In this document: one piece after another, positions 1 to 9,479 of the stretch
Layout of the letters: each line of letters begins with the position of its first letter
Numbering within the stretch: position 1 is the stretch's first letter
DNA from: Acetobacteroides hydrogenigenes
GTDB taxonomy: Bacteria > Bacteroidota > Bacteroidia > Bacteroidales > ZOR0009
Direction: 5' to 3'
Length of the DNA stretch: 64,000 bases
Assembly: GCF_004340205.1 (NCBI RefSeq)
Contig: NZ_SLWB01000001.1
Coordinates: forward strand, 1-64,000
Program-made: the position numbers and the translations under genes
Notes under the pieces: model-generated
Seen by the model: only the letters and a program-made list of their open reading frames with translations
Database searches by the model: none
What the model was told of the DNA's origin: nothing

Positions 1-87
<87 letters not shown>

Positions 88-266
88 TAGAAGATGTTTA
101 TTTCGGAAAATTGCTTTTCCTAAGTTGTTTCCTTAGCCCATCAGGATTTACGTTAGTATAATTAAATCATCCTAATCGTCTTTTCTATCTTTCTCACTGC
201 ACTTCCTCAAAGAACCTGTTTCCATCCGCGCTTCTCAGCGCGTCCCGCTCTCTCGTTTGCGGGCTG

Positions 267-296
267 CAAAGGTAGGCATTCTTTTGAAACTTCCAA
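267..296 (-). promoter_or_regulatory. rrn promoter, proximal (P2)
   Basis: On the minus strand there is TTG, exactly 19 bases, then TACCTTTG. This matches the Bacteroidota -33/-7 promoter consensus (TTTG, about 19-21 bases, TAnnTTTG). It lies about 180 bp upstream of the 16S 5' end, so it is the nearer of two tandem rRNA promoters. Confidence 0.75.
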
Positions 297-484
297 GCGG
301 TTGGCCAACTTTTTTTTTGGCGACCCCTTCGCGGCTTTCCGTCCTAAACCCTTCTGGGCGGATGGGGCTCTCGCTACTCCCTCGGTCCGTTCCGGCTTAC
401 CTCCTAAGCCGCTATGTAAAGAGCGCCGCTCCCGTTCCCTTCCGTGCCACTCTTCAGCAGCGCCGCTGTTCCCGATTGCGGATG

Positions 485-514
485 CAAAAGTACGCCCTTT
501 TTCCGAACCTGCAA
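485..514 (-). promoter_or_regulatory. rrn promoter, distal (P1)
   Basis: Minus strand TTG, 19 bases, TACTTTTG: the same spacing as P2 and a full match to the TAnnTTTG -7 element. Tandem promoters are common for rRNA operons. The stretch 297-484 between them is rich in C/T on the plus strand and has no credible gene. Confidence 0.75.
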
Positions 515-654
515 GCCCTACGCACCACTTTACCGCGTTAACGAACGTTGCACGCCTTAGGAAGAGGGCGTTGGAGGGGAAAGTTTTTTGAAAAGGCGAA
601 TTATGAATTGCTGTTTTGATGTCAAAATAGCGAGATAATGCCGTCAGATTATTC

Positions 655-688
655 GAAAAAAGAGGATGCCATACTATGACACCCTCTT
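655..688 (-). terminator. Rho-independent terminator after the porin gene
   Basis: The minus-strand transcript forms a stem of AAGAGGGTG with CATCCTCTT (one G-U pair) and an 11-nt loop, followed by six U (the A-run at 655-660 on the plus strand). It starts 23 bp after the porin stop codon and closes the dcuB-ansB-porin unit. Confidence 0.8.
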
Positions 689-710
689 CAACTACTAAAA
701 ACGATACAAC

Positions 711-1730
711 TTATAGCACTCTAACATCCCAGCGCAAACCTATATTAATAAGATTTGTCCCTGTTTTTGCGGTGTTTAGCATATCATACCTACAGTTTGA
801 ATAGTAGCCATGGAAACGAATACTCCGAGATGTAAATGGGAAATACTCAATACCAAAACCGTAAATCATCTGAGCCTCACGTGCTCCTATTACATTTGGA
901 GTTGGCACTTCGTACCCGTTTTCATCATATCCAAGTTTTACAAATCCTACAACCTTACCAAAATCATACTTAAAGTTCCCTGTCAAAGTATAATCTTTGA
1001 AAAGTTCCATATCATCAGTATAAGCCCGGTTAGTCAAATCGGCCTCTAAGCAAAACTTACCGATATTAAACTGATGTCCAAGTGCTATCATGTTGATGAA
1101 TTTACCTTTACCATACTCGTAAAAGTTAACCGAGTGCCGGTAGTTAATTCCATCTACATATTGGCCATTTAGTGCGAAACTATAAGTTAAGTACGAGTGC
1201 GTTGCATCCTTTTCGCTAGGCGCTAATGAGCCATTTACTACCTGAAAGTGCCAATCGTTTTTTCCAAAAAGATAGCCGAAATCCAACCCTATCTTATATC
1301 CCGGAATATTATCATAAAGAATACTAGGGATATACATATCGATTGGAGCATAGTCGTACTCGAAACCACCCAACGCAACAGTTTGCTTACCCGCTGTAAT
1401 GACAAAATTATCAGAAGCATTAAAAGCAATCCATGCGTGGTCGGTTGCATTGAGGAATTTGTCATCGCCTACAGTTGCCCTATTTAGTCGATGACGGAAC
1501 TTGTAGCTTATCCTTTCCGATAGTTTCCCCTTTAGCACAAAGTTGAAGTTCTTACATTCACCGTAAGTTTTAAAAATATCTCCATCAAACTCCGTTTTTG
1601 CATCTACACGTGTTTCAATTTGCAGAACCGCATTGTTCCGTATGTAATCTGGTTTAAACTCCTGAGCATATGACGTTGATGCTACTCCAAGTAGAAGCAT
1701 CCCTGCCATAATTATTCCTGTCCTTTTCAT
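711..1730 (-). CDS. outer membrane porin, OprO/OprP (phosphate-selective porin) type
   Basis: A 339-aa protein with a clear signal peptide (residues 1-22, ending SYAQ) followed by alternating amphipathic strands typical of an outer-membrane beta-barrel. The C-terminus (INIGLRWDVRVL) looks like a beta-barrel assembly signal. The stretch around VITAGKQTVALGG resembles the OprO/OprP porin family, but the substrate cannot be read from sequence. It is the last gene of a unit with ansB (75 bp upstream) and dcuB, so it may let small anionic solutes such as asparagine, aspartate or succinate cross the outer membrane; that is an inference from position. A terminator follows at 655-688. It is shorter than most OprP-like porins (about 400 aa). 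Confidence 0.75.
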   Translation of the reverse strand: MKRTGIIMAGMLLLGVASTSYAQEFKPDYIRNNAVLQIETRVDAKTEFDGDIFKTYGECKNFNFVLKGKLSERISYKFRHRLNRATVGDDKFLNATDHAWIAFNASDNFVITAGKQTVALGGFEYDYAPIDMYIPSILYDNIPGYKIGLDFGYLFGKNDWHFQVVNGSLAPSEKDATHSYLTYSFALNGQYVDGINYRHSVNFYEYGKGKFINMIALGHQFNIGKFCLEADLTNRAYTDDMELFKDYTLTGNFKYDFGKVVGFVKLGYDENGYEVPTPNVIGAREAQMIYGFGIEYFPFTSRSIRFHGYYSNCRYDMLNTAKTGTNLINIGLRWDVRVL

Positions 1731-1804
1731 AATTTTCGTCCTCCTATTAAAATTTGAACTACTTTAAACATTCAAAAGAACTATGCTTAAAAGTATTGGG
1801 GCTA

Positions 1805-2881
1805 CTAGTATTCAATAAACATTCGCTGAATTTCTTTATAGTTATCGGTCTTCGTTAGCGCAAGCATTAGTAGAACTCTCGCCTTCTGTGGGTTTTTATA
1901 CCATGATGCTGCAAATTCGCATTTCTCATCATCTACTTCATCAAACTGAGATGTTGGCCCACTAAATACTCTAGACGAACGAACAATAGCGATACCAGAC
2001 TTACGAGCAGATACTAATGCATCTTGAAGCGTTGTTGATGGATTTCCATTTCCTACACCTGCGTAAACGATGCCTTTTACTCCTGCCTTTACAGCTGCAT
2101 CTACAAATAATGGAGTAACATTAGAGTAACCATAGATTATCTCCACTCTAGGAAGTTCTGATAAGTTATCTACCGAAAACTCACTTTTTACGGTATGCTT
2201 CTTCATTGAAGTTCTAGTATACATAGGTTTCCCATTGTACATAATTCCTAGAGGACCGTAGTTAGGGCAAGCAAAGGTTTCAACTGCTGTTGTCATGGTT
2301 TTTGTAACATCGTCTGCTCCTAGGATTTTATCATTCATAATGATCATTACCCCACGACCTTTTGATGTAGGATCTATGGCACATGAAACAGCATCATAAA
2401 GATTCTTAGGTCCATCTGCACTTATTGCTGTAGATGCACGCATTGCACCGACTAAAACAACAGGCTTGTCTGTCTTTAACACGAGGTTTAAGAAATACGC
2501 CGTTTCTTCTTGCGTATCGGTACCATGAGTAATTACAAAAGCCTGAACGTCTGTTTTAGCCAGCTCATTAATGCGTTTAGCCAATTTAAGCCAAACCATG
2601 TCGTTCATGTCTTGGCTACCAATTTGAACAACTTGCTCTCCTTGTACTGTTGCTATATTATTAATCTGAGGAACAGCAGCAAGGAGCTTATCAACAGTAA
2701 TTGCTCCAGACTTATAGGCTGAACCTACTTCAGATTGTCCAACACCGGCGATTGTTCCTCCGGTTGCGAGAATGGCAATTTTGGGTTTTACCTGTGCAAA
2801 CGCAAAACTGTTCACCATAAAAAGACCGACCATTAGCATAAATGCTATGCTAATTGTCCTTCTGACCGATACCTTTTTCAT
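1805..2881 (-). CDS. ansB: type II (periplasmic) L-asparaginase
   Basis: Hydrolyses L-asparagine to aspartate and ammonia. The 358-aa protein has an N-terminal signal peptide (about 1-29, ending FAFAQ). It has both asparaginase threonine motifs: ILATGGTIAG near residue 38, holding the nucleophilic Thr, and VITHGTDTQEETAYF near 115, holding the Thr-Asp pair. Length and export signal fit the high-affinity periplasmic type II enzyme. The dcuB gene ends 22 bp upstream on the same strand. In enteric bacteria AnsB and Dcu carriers work together in anaerobiosis: periplasmic aspartate enters through Dcu in exchange for succinate and feeds fumarate respiration. The same logic is likely here. Confidence 0.93.
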   Translation of the reverse strand: MKKVSVRRTISIAFMLMVGLFMVNSFAFAQVKPKIAILATGGTIAGVGQSEVGSAYKSGAITVDKLLAAVPQINNIATVQGEQVVQIGSQDMNDMVWLKLAKRINELAKTDVQAFVITHGTDTQEETAYFLNLVLKTDKPVVLVGAMRASTAISADGPKNLYDAVSCAIDPTSKGRGVMIIMNDKILGADDVTKTMTTAVETFACPNYGPLGIMYNGKPMYTRTSMKKHTVKSEFSVDNLSELPRVEIIYGYSNVTPLFVDAAVKAGVKGIVYAGVGNGNPSTTLQDALVSARKSGIAIVRSSRVFSGPTSQFDEVDDEKCEFAASWYKNPQKARVLLMLALTKTDNYKEIQRMFIEY

Positions 2882-2903
2882 TTTCTCACGTTTTTATATT
2901 TGA

Positions 2904-4223
2904 CTATAAAATAATGGTAGCCAACAAAAAGCCTACGGCAATAGCAACCGCAGTAGCCACTAATCCTGGAATCATAAAGCTATGATTCAGCACATACCTC
3001 CCTATCCGTGTTGTCCCTGTCCTATCAAAGTTAATTGCAGCAACAATGGTAGGGTAGTTAGGAATAAAGAAGTACCCGTTTACAGCGGGGAACATTGCAA
3101 TTATAGAAGCCGCAGGCAACCCAAGCCCAATGCCGAATGGCACTAATGCTCTAACGGTGGCAGCTTGGCTATAGAGTAGAATCGATAGGATAAATAGCGC
3201 AAAAGCAAAAAGCCAAGGATAGCTTGTTACCATTGCCATCAGCGAACTTTCGAGAAATGGCATGTTCCCCTTAAAGAAAGTATCTCCCATCCATGCTATA
3301 CCAAAAATGGCGATAACAGCTTGCATCCCTGCCGAGAAAACAGATCCTTTAGCCACCTTTGCCACATTCACCTTGCCGAAAATAAGTATGAGAGCTGCAA
3401 TTGAGAGCATAACTATTTCTATTGTTTCAGGCATCCCTAAGCGTTTTTCGGCGCCATCAACAATCCATGCAGGCCTCAAAACATCAAACGATCCAAAAAA
3501 AACAATCAGCACTGCTCCTAAAAGGAATAGCCCTACAGAAATTTTTGCAGAAGTAGGCACCGTTCTTCCGCCTTCCTCTGTATGCGCCAGAGGCTCCACA
3601 AGACCATCCTCTAAACGCTTAAGGTATTCGGGATCTTTATCTAGATCTTTGCCCATACGTAATGCAAATAATGCTCCTACTAAAACACCGGTTAGCGTTG
3701 CCGGAATGCATATCGAGAGAATATCCGTAAGCCCTATTCCAAAAGGGGTAAGCATGCCGAGCAATGCCACTGTTGCGGCCGATATCGGACTGGCCGTAAT
3801 AGCCTGCTGCGATGCAATTACCGATATAGATAAAGGCCTCTCGGGACGTATTTTAGAATCGGTAGCAACTTCAGCAATTACAGGAAGCACCGAATAGGAA
3901 ACGTGCCCCGTACCTGCAACAAGCGTAAATACGTAGGTTACAAAAGGGCCTAAGAAAGTAATGTGCTTTGGATTTTTCCTTAATGCCTTTTCGGCCAAGT
4001 GCACCAGGTAATCTAATCCTCCGGCAGCTTGCAACGCTCCAGCAGCGGTAACCACTGCTACAATCATCAGCATTACATCTATTGGTGGCGCAGTTGGCTG
4101 AAGATGAAAACCAAATGTAAGTATGGCCAAGCCTATTGCCCCCATAACTCCAAGACCAATACCTCCCAACCTTGCACCTACAAATATTGCGAGTAGAACA
4201 ACTAAAAGTTCAAACCAAAACAT
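2904..4223 (-). CDS. dcuB: anaerobic C4-dicarboxylate antiporter, Dcu family (DcuA/DcuB)
   Basis: A 439-aa inner-membrane protein with some ten hydrophobic segments, full length for the DcuA/DcuB family. The N-terminal region (FVGARLGGIGLGVMGAIGLA) and the TLVAGTGHVSYSVLPVIAEV block are characteristic. Dcu carriers exchange external fumarate, malate or aspartate for internal succinate. It is first in a three-gene unit with ansB and a porin. A well-formed promoter lies just upstream (4248-4279), placing the likely transcription start about 15-20 nt before the ATG. I cannot separate DcuA from DcuB by eye, so the gene letter is tentative. Confidence 0.9.
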   Translation of the reverse strand: MFWFELLVVLLAIFVGARLGGIGLGVMGAIGLAILTFGFHLQPTAPPIDVMLMIVAVVTAAGALQAAGGLDYLVHLAEKALRKNPKHITFLGPFVTYVFTLVAGTGHVSYSVLPVIAEVATDSKIRPERPLSISVIASQQAITASPISAATVALLGMLTPFGIGLTDILSICIPATLTGVLVGALFALRMGKDLDKDPEYLKRLEDGLVEPLAHTEEGGRTVPTSAKISVGLFLLGAVLIVFFGSFDVLRPAWIVDGAEKRLGMPETIEIVMLSIAALILIFGKVNVAKVAKGSVFSAGMQAVIAIFGIAWMGDTFFKGNMPFLESSLMAMVTSYPWLFAFALFILSILLYSQAATVRALVPFGIGLGLPAASIIAMFPAVNGYFFIPNYPTIVAAINFDRTGTTRIGRYVLNHSFMIPGLVATAVAIAVGFLLATIIL

Positions 4224-4247
4224 AATTACTCATTTTAATATCAAGTA

Positions 4248-4279
4248 CAAATGTATTGTTGCAGAGAGCCGAGAAACAA
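4248..4279 (-). promoter_or_regulatory. promoter of dcuB-ansB-porin
   Basis: Minus strand TTG, 21 bases, TACATTTG, a full match to TAnnTTTG, ending 25 bp before the dcuB start codon. The rest of the 4224-4577 gap holds the terminator at 4526-4560 and otherwise nothing I recognise. Confidence 0.7.
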
Positions 4280-4525
4280 CCCATATATCTTCTCTTTTTA
4301 ATAGATTAACACATCTAGGTAACTTGATGCAGCACCCAAAACCTGCAAAAGATTAGGGTACAATTACGATTAGAAACAGTTTTAGAATGCTAACAACCTC
4401 AAACAATAGCTTAGCATGAAGCAATGTTTAACACAAATTCATCAAGCAAAAATGCTTGATAAGGCTATAGCAGCTCACTCTCCACCATGCAGCACTCCAT
4501 TAAGCATATCTAGAACCAACAAAAC

Positions 4526-4560
4526 AAAGGGGCTGTCAACAGATTGTTGGCAGCCCCTTT
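4526..4560 (-). terminator. terminator after lolA
   Basis: Nearly perfect 15-bp stem (AAAGGGGCTGCCAAC with GTTGACAGCCCCTTT) and a 5-nt loop, 18 bp past the lolA stop. The terminal A/T pairs and the following GTTTTGTT supply the U-rich tail on the minus strand. Confidence 0.8.
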
Positions 4561-4577
4561 GACATTTTTAAAGGATC

Positions 4578-5222
4578 TTATCGCATGTCGATAACCTCGA
4601 CGTTGGGATGTGTCTTTGTATTAAAAACAAACTCTGAGTTAGCAATGGGAAGGTTTGGTGTAATTCTTGAGAACCTAACGGTATAGGTTACTCCATCCTT
4701 ACCTTTGTATATAACGGTTTTCGGCATTCCGGTACTTTCCTCTATCATCAGCTTCACCTGCGAGTAGGTGGCCTTAAGGTCTTTTGGGAAAAGATGAATT
4801 TCCTGAACCCTTACACCTGACTCCTTTTTGATACCCTTATAGGCATACCTAAAATCGGTGAGGTAGGCGTTGAACAGCTTAACAGGATTATTTAGGATAC
4901 TAGGATCGTTAGAGTTAATATTTTGTAGGTTAACCTCATCAGCCTCCTTAACATGAGTCCAACGAACCCTGCCGTTACTATAAATATCGTTTGCTTTCAT
5001 CGATATCTTAAACATGCTTCCCTTTAGCTGCATCTTTCCCTGCTGGGTATCCTTTACCTTATCCTTTTTATTATCAATCGAGATGGTAAAATCGGCAGTT
5101 ATCGTGCTGTAAGATTTCGTTTTATCCGATAGTTTGTCTAGTATTTCCTTTGCTTCGCGATCTTGCGCAGCGGCTGCACCACCGATAGCGATGGACAACA
5201 GCAGAAAAAGTATCCTTTTCAT
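4578..5222 (-). CDS. lolA: LolA-like outer-membrane lipoprotein carrier protein
   Basis: A 214-aa protein with a signal peptide (1-19, ending AAAAQ) and a LolA-type fold signature: an early KTKSYSTITADFTIS strand, then QQGKMQLKG, FKISMKANDIYSNGRVRW and a long C-terminal beta region. LolA shuttles lipoproteins through the periplasm from LolCDE to the outer membrane. The start lies 9 bp after the ftsK stop, so the two are co-transcribed; an ftsK-lolA pairing is a familiar arrangement in bacteria. A terminator follows at 4526-4560. Bacteroidota LolA proteins diverge strongly from the enterobacterial one, so the assignment rests on pattern and neighbourhood. Confidence 0.85.
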   Translation of the reverse strand: MKRILFLLLSIAIGGAAAAQDREAKEILDKLSDKTKSYSTITADFTISIDNKKDKVKDTQQGKMQLKGSMFKISMKANDIYSNGRVRWTHVKEADEVNLQNINSNDPSILNNPVKLFNAYLTDFRYAYKGIKKESGVRVQEIHLFPKDLKATYSQVKLMIEESTGMPKTVIYKGKDGVTYTVRFSRITPNLPIANSEFVFNTKTHPNVEVIDMR

Positions 5223-5231
5223 TCTATTATG

Positions 5232-7742
5232 CTATCTATTGTTTAAGTCGTTAAGTAGATGTTCGAGGCTGAGCTCATCCTGAATAAGCACCTGTCGCGC
5301 TTTACTTCCCTCGAACGGTCCAATAATACCTGCGGCCTCCAGCTGATCGACAATACGACCAGCACGGTTGTACCCGATGCTAAACTTACGCTGAATAAGC
5401 GATGTTGAGCCCTGCTGGTTCTGCACGATAAGGCGTGCCGCCTCATCGAATAGCGAATCGCGCTTGTCGAGGTCGACGTTGGCGGCAGCATCGCCCTGCC
5501 CTTCGGGGACGTACTCAGGAAGTAGGTAAGCAGTAGAGTAGCCCCTTTGGTTGCCGATAAAGTCGGTGATGCGCTCCACTTCGGGCGTATCAACAAAGGC
5601 ACACTGTACGCGAGTAAGGTCGCTACCTGTGGAGATAAGCATATCTCCCCTACCGATAAGCTGGTTGGCCCCCGGCTGATCCAGAATGGTACGCGAGTCA
5701 ATCATAGACGTTACCCTAAAGGCGATACGAGCAGGGAAGTTGGCCTTGATAACCCCGGTAATGATATTGGTTGTTGGACGCTGGGTTGCAATTACCAGGT
5801 GAATGCCGATGGCTCGCGCCAGCTGTGCCAAACGGGCAATAGGCGTTTCAATCTCGCGACCAGCCGTCATAATAAGGTCGGCAAACTCGTCGATAACTAC
5901 CACGATATATGGAAGGAATCGGTGACCATTATTCGGATTCAACCTGCGCGATACGAACTTCTCATTATACTCCTTGATGTTGCGCACCTGCGCCTTCTTA
6001 AGTAGATCATAGCGCGAGTCCATCTCGATACAGAGCGAGTTGAGCGTATAGATCACCTTTTGCGTATCGGTAATAATGGCGTCGTCGGTGTCCGGGATCA
6101 TGGCCAGGAAGTGGCGTTCGATCTTGGAGTAGAGCGTAAGCTCCACCTTTTTAGGGTCGACCATTACCAGCTTCAGCTCCGATGGATGCTTCTTGTAGAG
6201 CAACGAGGTAAGGATGGCATTTAAACCAACCGACTTACCCTGTCCGGTTGCCCCTGCCACCAAAAGGTGAGGCATTTTTGCCAAATCGACAACAAAATTC
6301 TCGTTGGAGATAGTCTTACCCAAGCCGATAGGAAGGTCGAACTTTGCCTCCTGAAACTTGGCCGACTTGAGAATGGAGAGCATCGACACCATATCGGGCT
6401 TCTGGTTGGGAACCTCAATACCAATGGTTCCCTTTCCTGGAATGGGCGCAATGATACGTATACCCAGCGCAGCAAGGCTCAGGGCAATATCATCCTCAAG
6501 GTTCTTTATCTTCGATATCTTTACACCAGGAGCAGGAACAATCTCGTATAGCGTAACGGTAGGGCCTGTTGTGGCCTTAATGCTATCGATCTGTATTTTG
6601 TAGTTAGCCAGCGTATTTACAATCTTCTCCTTATTGGCGATGAGCTCCTCCTCGGTGACGCGGAAGTTCGACTTGTAGTCCTCCAGTAGCTCGATAGGTG
6701 GGCGCTGATACGATGAAAGCTCCAATGTCGGGTCGTACAGCTCGCTGTTGATAAGATCTTCGGTAGCCTCCTTCTCCTCTGATGTCTGCTCGAGCATAAA
6801 CTTCACCTTGCTATCGTCGAGCAGGATTGGGGTTAGCGGTTCCGAAGGCTCATCTATATCGAAAGGTGGCTCAACTTCTGATTGGTAGGAAAAGTCTACC
6901 GACTCGTTTACATCCTCCTTCTCTTCGGGGTGCCCCTCCTCCTCATCTCGAACAATGGTAAAGGTTGCCCCCCTAGCCTGTTCGGTTTCGGTAGCACGAA
7001 CTATTGGCGTATCCTTAACCTCGGGCTTATGCGCAGGCTCTTCGTTACGAACAACAGCCTCCTCTTCGGCAGCCTCCTCCTCGTCGAACGACTCGGTTAC
7101 AGGAGCCTTTGGCTTCGATCTGAAAAGATCGGCAACCATCCCCATTGTCCTATTTATGTAGAATATGGTATTACGGTTGATGGATATGGCGTAGATTATA
7201 CTTGCAAAAAGCAGAACAAAGAAGGTTCCTAGCTTTCCGATAAAGGCAGACATCCACTTGCTAACGAAGTAACCATGCTCGCCCCCTAGTCCGCTTCCAA
7301 AGATTCCCTTAGCCTCGCCAAAGGCAAAGCCCAATACTATTGACGATAGAATAATGCCGAGAACCAAGGTTCGTAACGTTTTACGAAGCGGATATGGACG
7401 AAACTTTAGCACACGAAGCCCGATAAGCCCTAGTATAAAAGGTATCCCAATGGCAGACAAACCAAATCCCTTATTCACGAGTGCGTTCGAGAAAAAGGCT
7501 CCAACCTTCCCTGTCCAGTTATCAACCGAAATCAGGCTACTCGAGAACACCTTCTGCCAGATAAAGCTTTGGTCGCTTTCCCAAGTAAAAAAGTAGGAGA
7601 TGATTGCCAGCAGCAGGTAGGCTGCAAAGAAAAGAATAAAGATACCTACAATAAAGGTATAGCGCCCGTCCATATGGTTTTCGGCGGCTTTAGTATCCTT
7701 TTTGACGGTCTCTTTTTTAGTGGTTTTCTCTTTCGTACTCAT
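5232..7742 (-). CDS. ftsK: DNA translocase FtsK/SpoIIIE family
   Basis: An ATP-driven DNA pump that clears chromosome ends from the division septum and activates XerCD at dif. The 836-aa protein starts with a charged tail, then about four membrane segments within residues 30-195. An acidic, low-complexity linker (about 210-320) follows. The motor has Walker A (GATGQGKS, near residue 496), the MVDPKK motif and Walker B (VVVIDEFADL, near 619). The C-terminal winged-helix gamma domain (about 770-836, with STSLIQRKFSIGYNRAGRI) binds KOPS-like orienting sequences. All expected parts are intact. lolA follows 9 bp downstream. It is transcribed divergently from the gene at 7943. Confidence 0.97.
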   Translation of the reverse strand: MSTKEKTTKKETVKKDTKAAENHMDGRYTFIVGIFILFFAAYLLLAIISYFFTWESDQSFIWQKVFSSSLISVDNWTGKVGAFFSNALVNKGFGLSAIGIPFILGLIGLRVLKFRPYPLRKTLRTLVLGIILSSIVLGFAFGEAKGIFGSGLGGEHGYFVSKWMSAFIGKLGTFFVLLFASIIYAISINRNTIFYINRTMGMVADLFRSKPKAPVTESFDEEEAAEEEAVVRNEEPAHKPEVKDTPIVRATETEQARGATFTIVRDEEEGHPEEKEDVNESVDFSYQSEVEPPFDIDEPSEPLTPILLDDSKVKFMLEQTSEEKEATEDLINSELYDPTLELSSYQRPPIELLEDYKSNFRVTEEELIANKEKIVNTLANYKIQIDSIKATTGPTVTLYEIVPAPGVKISKIKNLEDDIALSLAALGIRIIAPIPGKGTIGIEVPNQKPDMVSMLSILKSAKFQEAKFDLPIGLGKTISNENFVVDLAKMPHLLVAGATGQGKSVGLNAILTSLLYKKHPSELKLVMVDPKKVELTLYSKIERHFLAMIPDTDDAIITDTQKVIYTLNSLCIEMDSRYDLLKKAQVRNIKEYNEKFVSRRLNPNNGHRFLPYIVVVIDEFADLIMTAGREIETPIARLAQLARAIGIHLVIATQRPTTNIITGVIKANFPARIAFRVTSMIDSRTILDQPGANQLIGRGDMLISTGSDLTRVQCAFVDTPEVERITDFIGNQRGYSTAYLLPEYVPEGQGDAAANVDLDKRDSLFDEAARLIVQNQQGSTSLIQRKFSIGYNRAGRIVDQLEAAGIIGPFEGSKARQVLIQDELSLEHLLNDLNNR

Positions 7743-7942
7743 TTAGGCTAATACTCCGTTTTATATGAACTACAAAGTAAGGTATAAATTCGTTTCGACA
7801 CGGCAAAACATCTCTAAAAAAAGGGAGTATGTTAATATCTTCCTGAAAAAGAAGCAAGAAAAATAGCCAAAGCATCCATCATTTTGCAAGCGCTAAACAT
7901 TCGCTATCGCCCATTGTTACCTATGAGAAATCCCAGCATACG

Positions 7943-9355
7943 ATGGAACGCGAAATTCTTAGCACAAAGCAAAAGGCCCTTATCATAAACCTCGACGATA
8001 CCAAGTACGGCACCTTTGCCGAAATTGGCGGAGGACAAGAGGTGGCCCGAGCCTTTTTTCAGGCGGGAGGTGCCTCGGGAACCATTGCCAAGACCATTTC
8101 GGCCTACGACAAAACCTACTCCGACTACTACTACGACAGCAAGGATAAAGAGCGATACGTATCGGAGGCAAGGCTAAAAAAGATGCTCAGCCACGAGTAT
8201 AACGAGATGCTGAGCATCCTTGCCGAAAAGGCAAGACCCGATCAACGCTTCTTTGTATTTGCCAATACGGTAGAGACCATCAGCTTCAAGAAGGATAACC
8301 AGGGCAACGGATGGCTGGGCGTTAAGTTCGAGCTAAGCCAACGCGGCGCCCCAAACGAGGTTGTGGTACACGTGCGCCTAAAGGAAAACGACTCGTTGCT
8401 GCAGCAGCAAACCTTGGGCACCTTAGGCGTAAACCTAATTTGGGCTTGCTACAACCATACCTCGACGCCTAACACCTTCCTACAGTCGCTGCTCGATAAC
8501 CTAGATACCGATCGTGTGGAGATTACCATGGCACGAATGACAGGCCCCGATCTGCAATGGCTCGACAACCGCCTGCTGGGCGTGCAGCTGGTAAAGAATG
8601 GAATGACCCCTGCCGTGATGTTCGACCGATATGGGAACGTACAGCAGCCCTCCGACATGCTCTACCGCAAAAACGTGCTGGCTTTCCGTGGCAGCTTCCG
8701 CCCCATTACCTACGTAAACCTGGATATGCTCAAAACCAGCTACGCCATCTTTAAAACCGACGAAGACTACTCGCGCGACAGCACCATATCGCTCTGCGAG
8801 ATCACCCTAAACAACCTGATGAGCGAAGGTGAATTCCACGAGCGCGACTTCCTCGACCGGGTAGACCTGCTAAACCATATGGGGCAGCACGTGATGATCT
8901 CCAAATTCCGCGAGTACTACAAGCTGGTGGACTACTTCGGGCGGTTTAAGCTCAAGAAGCTGCGCATCGTTATCGGGTACCCAACCTTCGAAAAGGTGTT
9001 CGATCCGGTTTACTATACCGACCTTAGAGGGGAGATCCTCGAAGCCTTTGGCTCGCTTTTCCCCAATAACATGAAGTTCTACATCTACCCAATGCTCGAT
9101 AAGAGTACGGGAAACCTGCTTCACTCCCAAGACCTAAACCTAAGCCCAGAGCTTAGGTGCCTTTACGACTACCTCCTCAGCACCCGAAAGATTATCGACA
9201 TAAAAAACGCCAAGAAGGAGTGGCTGAGCATCACCTCCAACGAGGTGCTAAGGCTCATGCAGGAGGGTGATCGTAGATGGGAAGCGATGGTGCCAAAGCA
9301 CGTTCGCGAAATTGTAAAGCAGCGCTGCCTGTTCGACTATAAATGCGACGATTAA
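7943..9355 (+). CDS. conserved protein of unknown function, 470 aa
   Basis: A soluble-looking 470-aa protein without signal peptide or membrane segments. The N-terminal block (KALIINLDDTKYGTFAEIGGGQEVARAFF, then GASGTIAKTISAYDKTYSD) is a strongly conserved signature that I associate from memory with a widespread bacterial family. Database entries of that family often carry doubtful labels such as TonB-dependent receptor or nicotinate-nucleotide adenylyltransferase. I see no TonB-receptor barrel, no plug, and no HxGH nucleotidyltransferase motif, so neither label is supported. A glycine-rich GGGQEVARAFFQAGG stretch could bind a phosphate, but this is a guess. The gene stands alone, divergent from ftsK and convergent with the glycosylase gene. 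An imperfect hairpin at 9388-9410 lies between the convergent genes. Confidence 0.8.
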   Translation: MEREILSTKQKALIINLDDTKYGTFAEIGGGQEVARAFFQAGGASGTIAKTISAYDKTYSDYYYDSKDKERYVSEARLKKMLSHEYNEMLSILAEKARPDQRFFVFANTVETISFKKDNQGNGWLGVKFELSQRGAPNEVVVHVRLKENDSLLQQQTLGTLGVNLIWACYNHTSTPNTFLQSLLDNLDTDRVEITMARMTGPDLQWLDNRLLGVQLVKNGMTPAVMFDRYGNVQQPSDMLYRKNVLAFRGSFRPITYVNLDMLKTSYAIFKTDEDYSRDSTISLCEITLNNLMSEGEFHERDFLDRVDLLNHMGQHVMISKFREYYKLVDYFGRFKLKKLRIVIGYPTFEKVFDPVYYTDLRGEILEAFGSLFPNNMKFYIYPMLDKSTGNLLHSQDLNLSPELRCLYDYLLSTRKIIDIKNAKKEWLSITSNEVLRLMQEGDRRWEAMVPKHVREIVKQRCLFDYKCDD

Positions 9356-9479
9356 CCTAAAGCGGATACCGCCCAAAGCAACTTGCCGGGCTTATACCAC
9401 ATATAAGCCCGAATCCAACAGATTCTAATACTCGGTTCCGTGTCAATCGAAAGACAACAGCTCTAGGATTGATTGCAGC

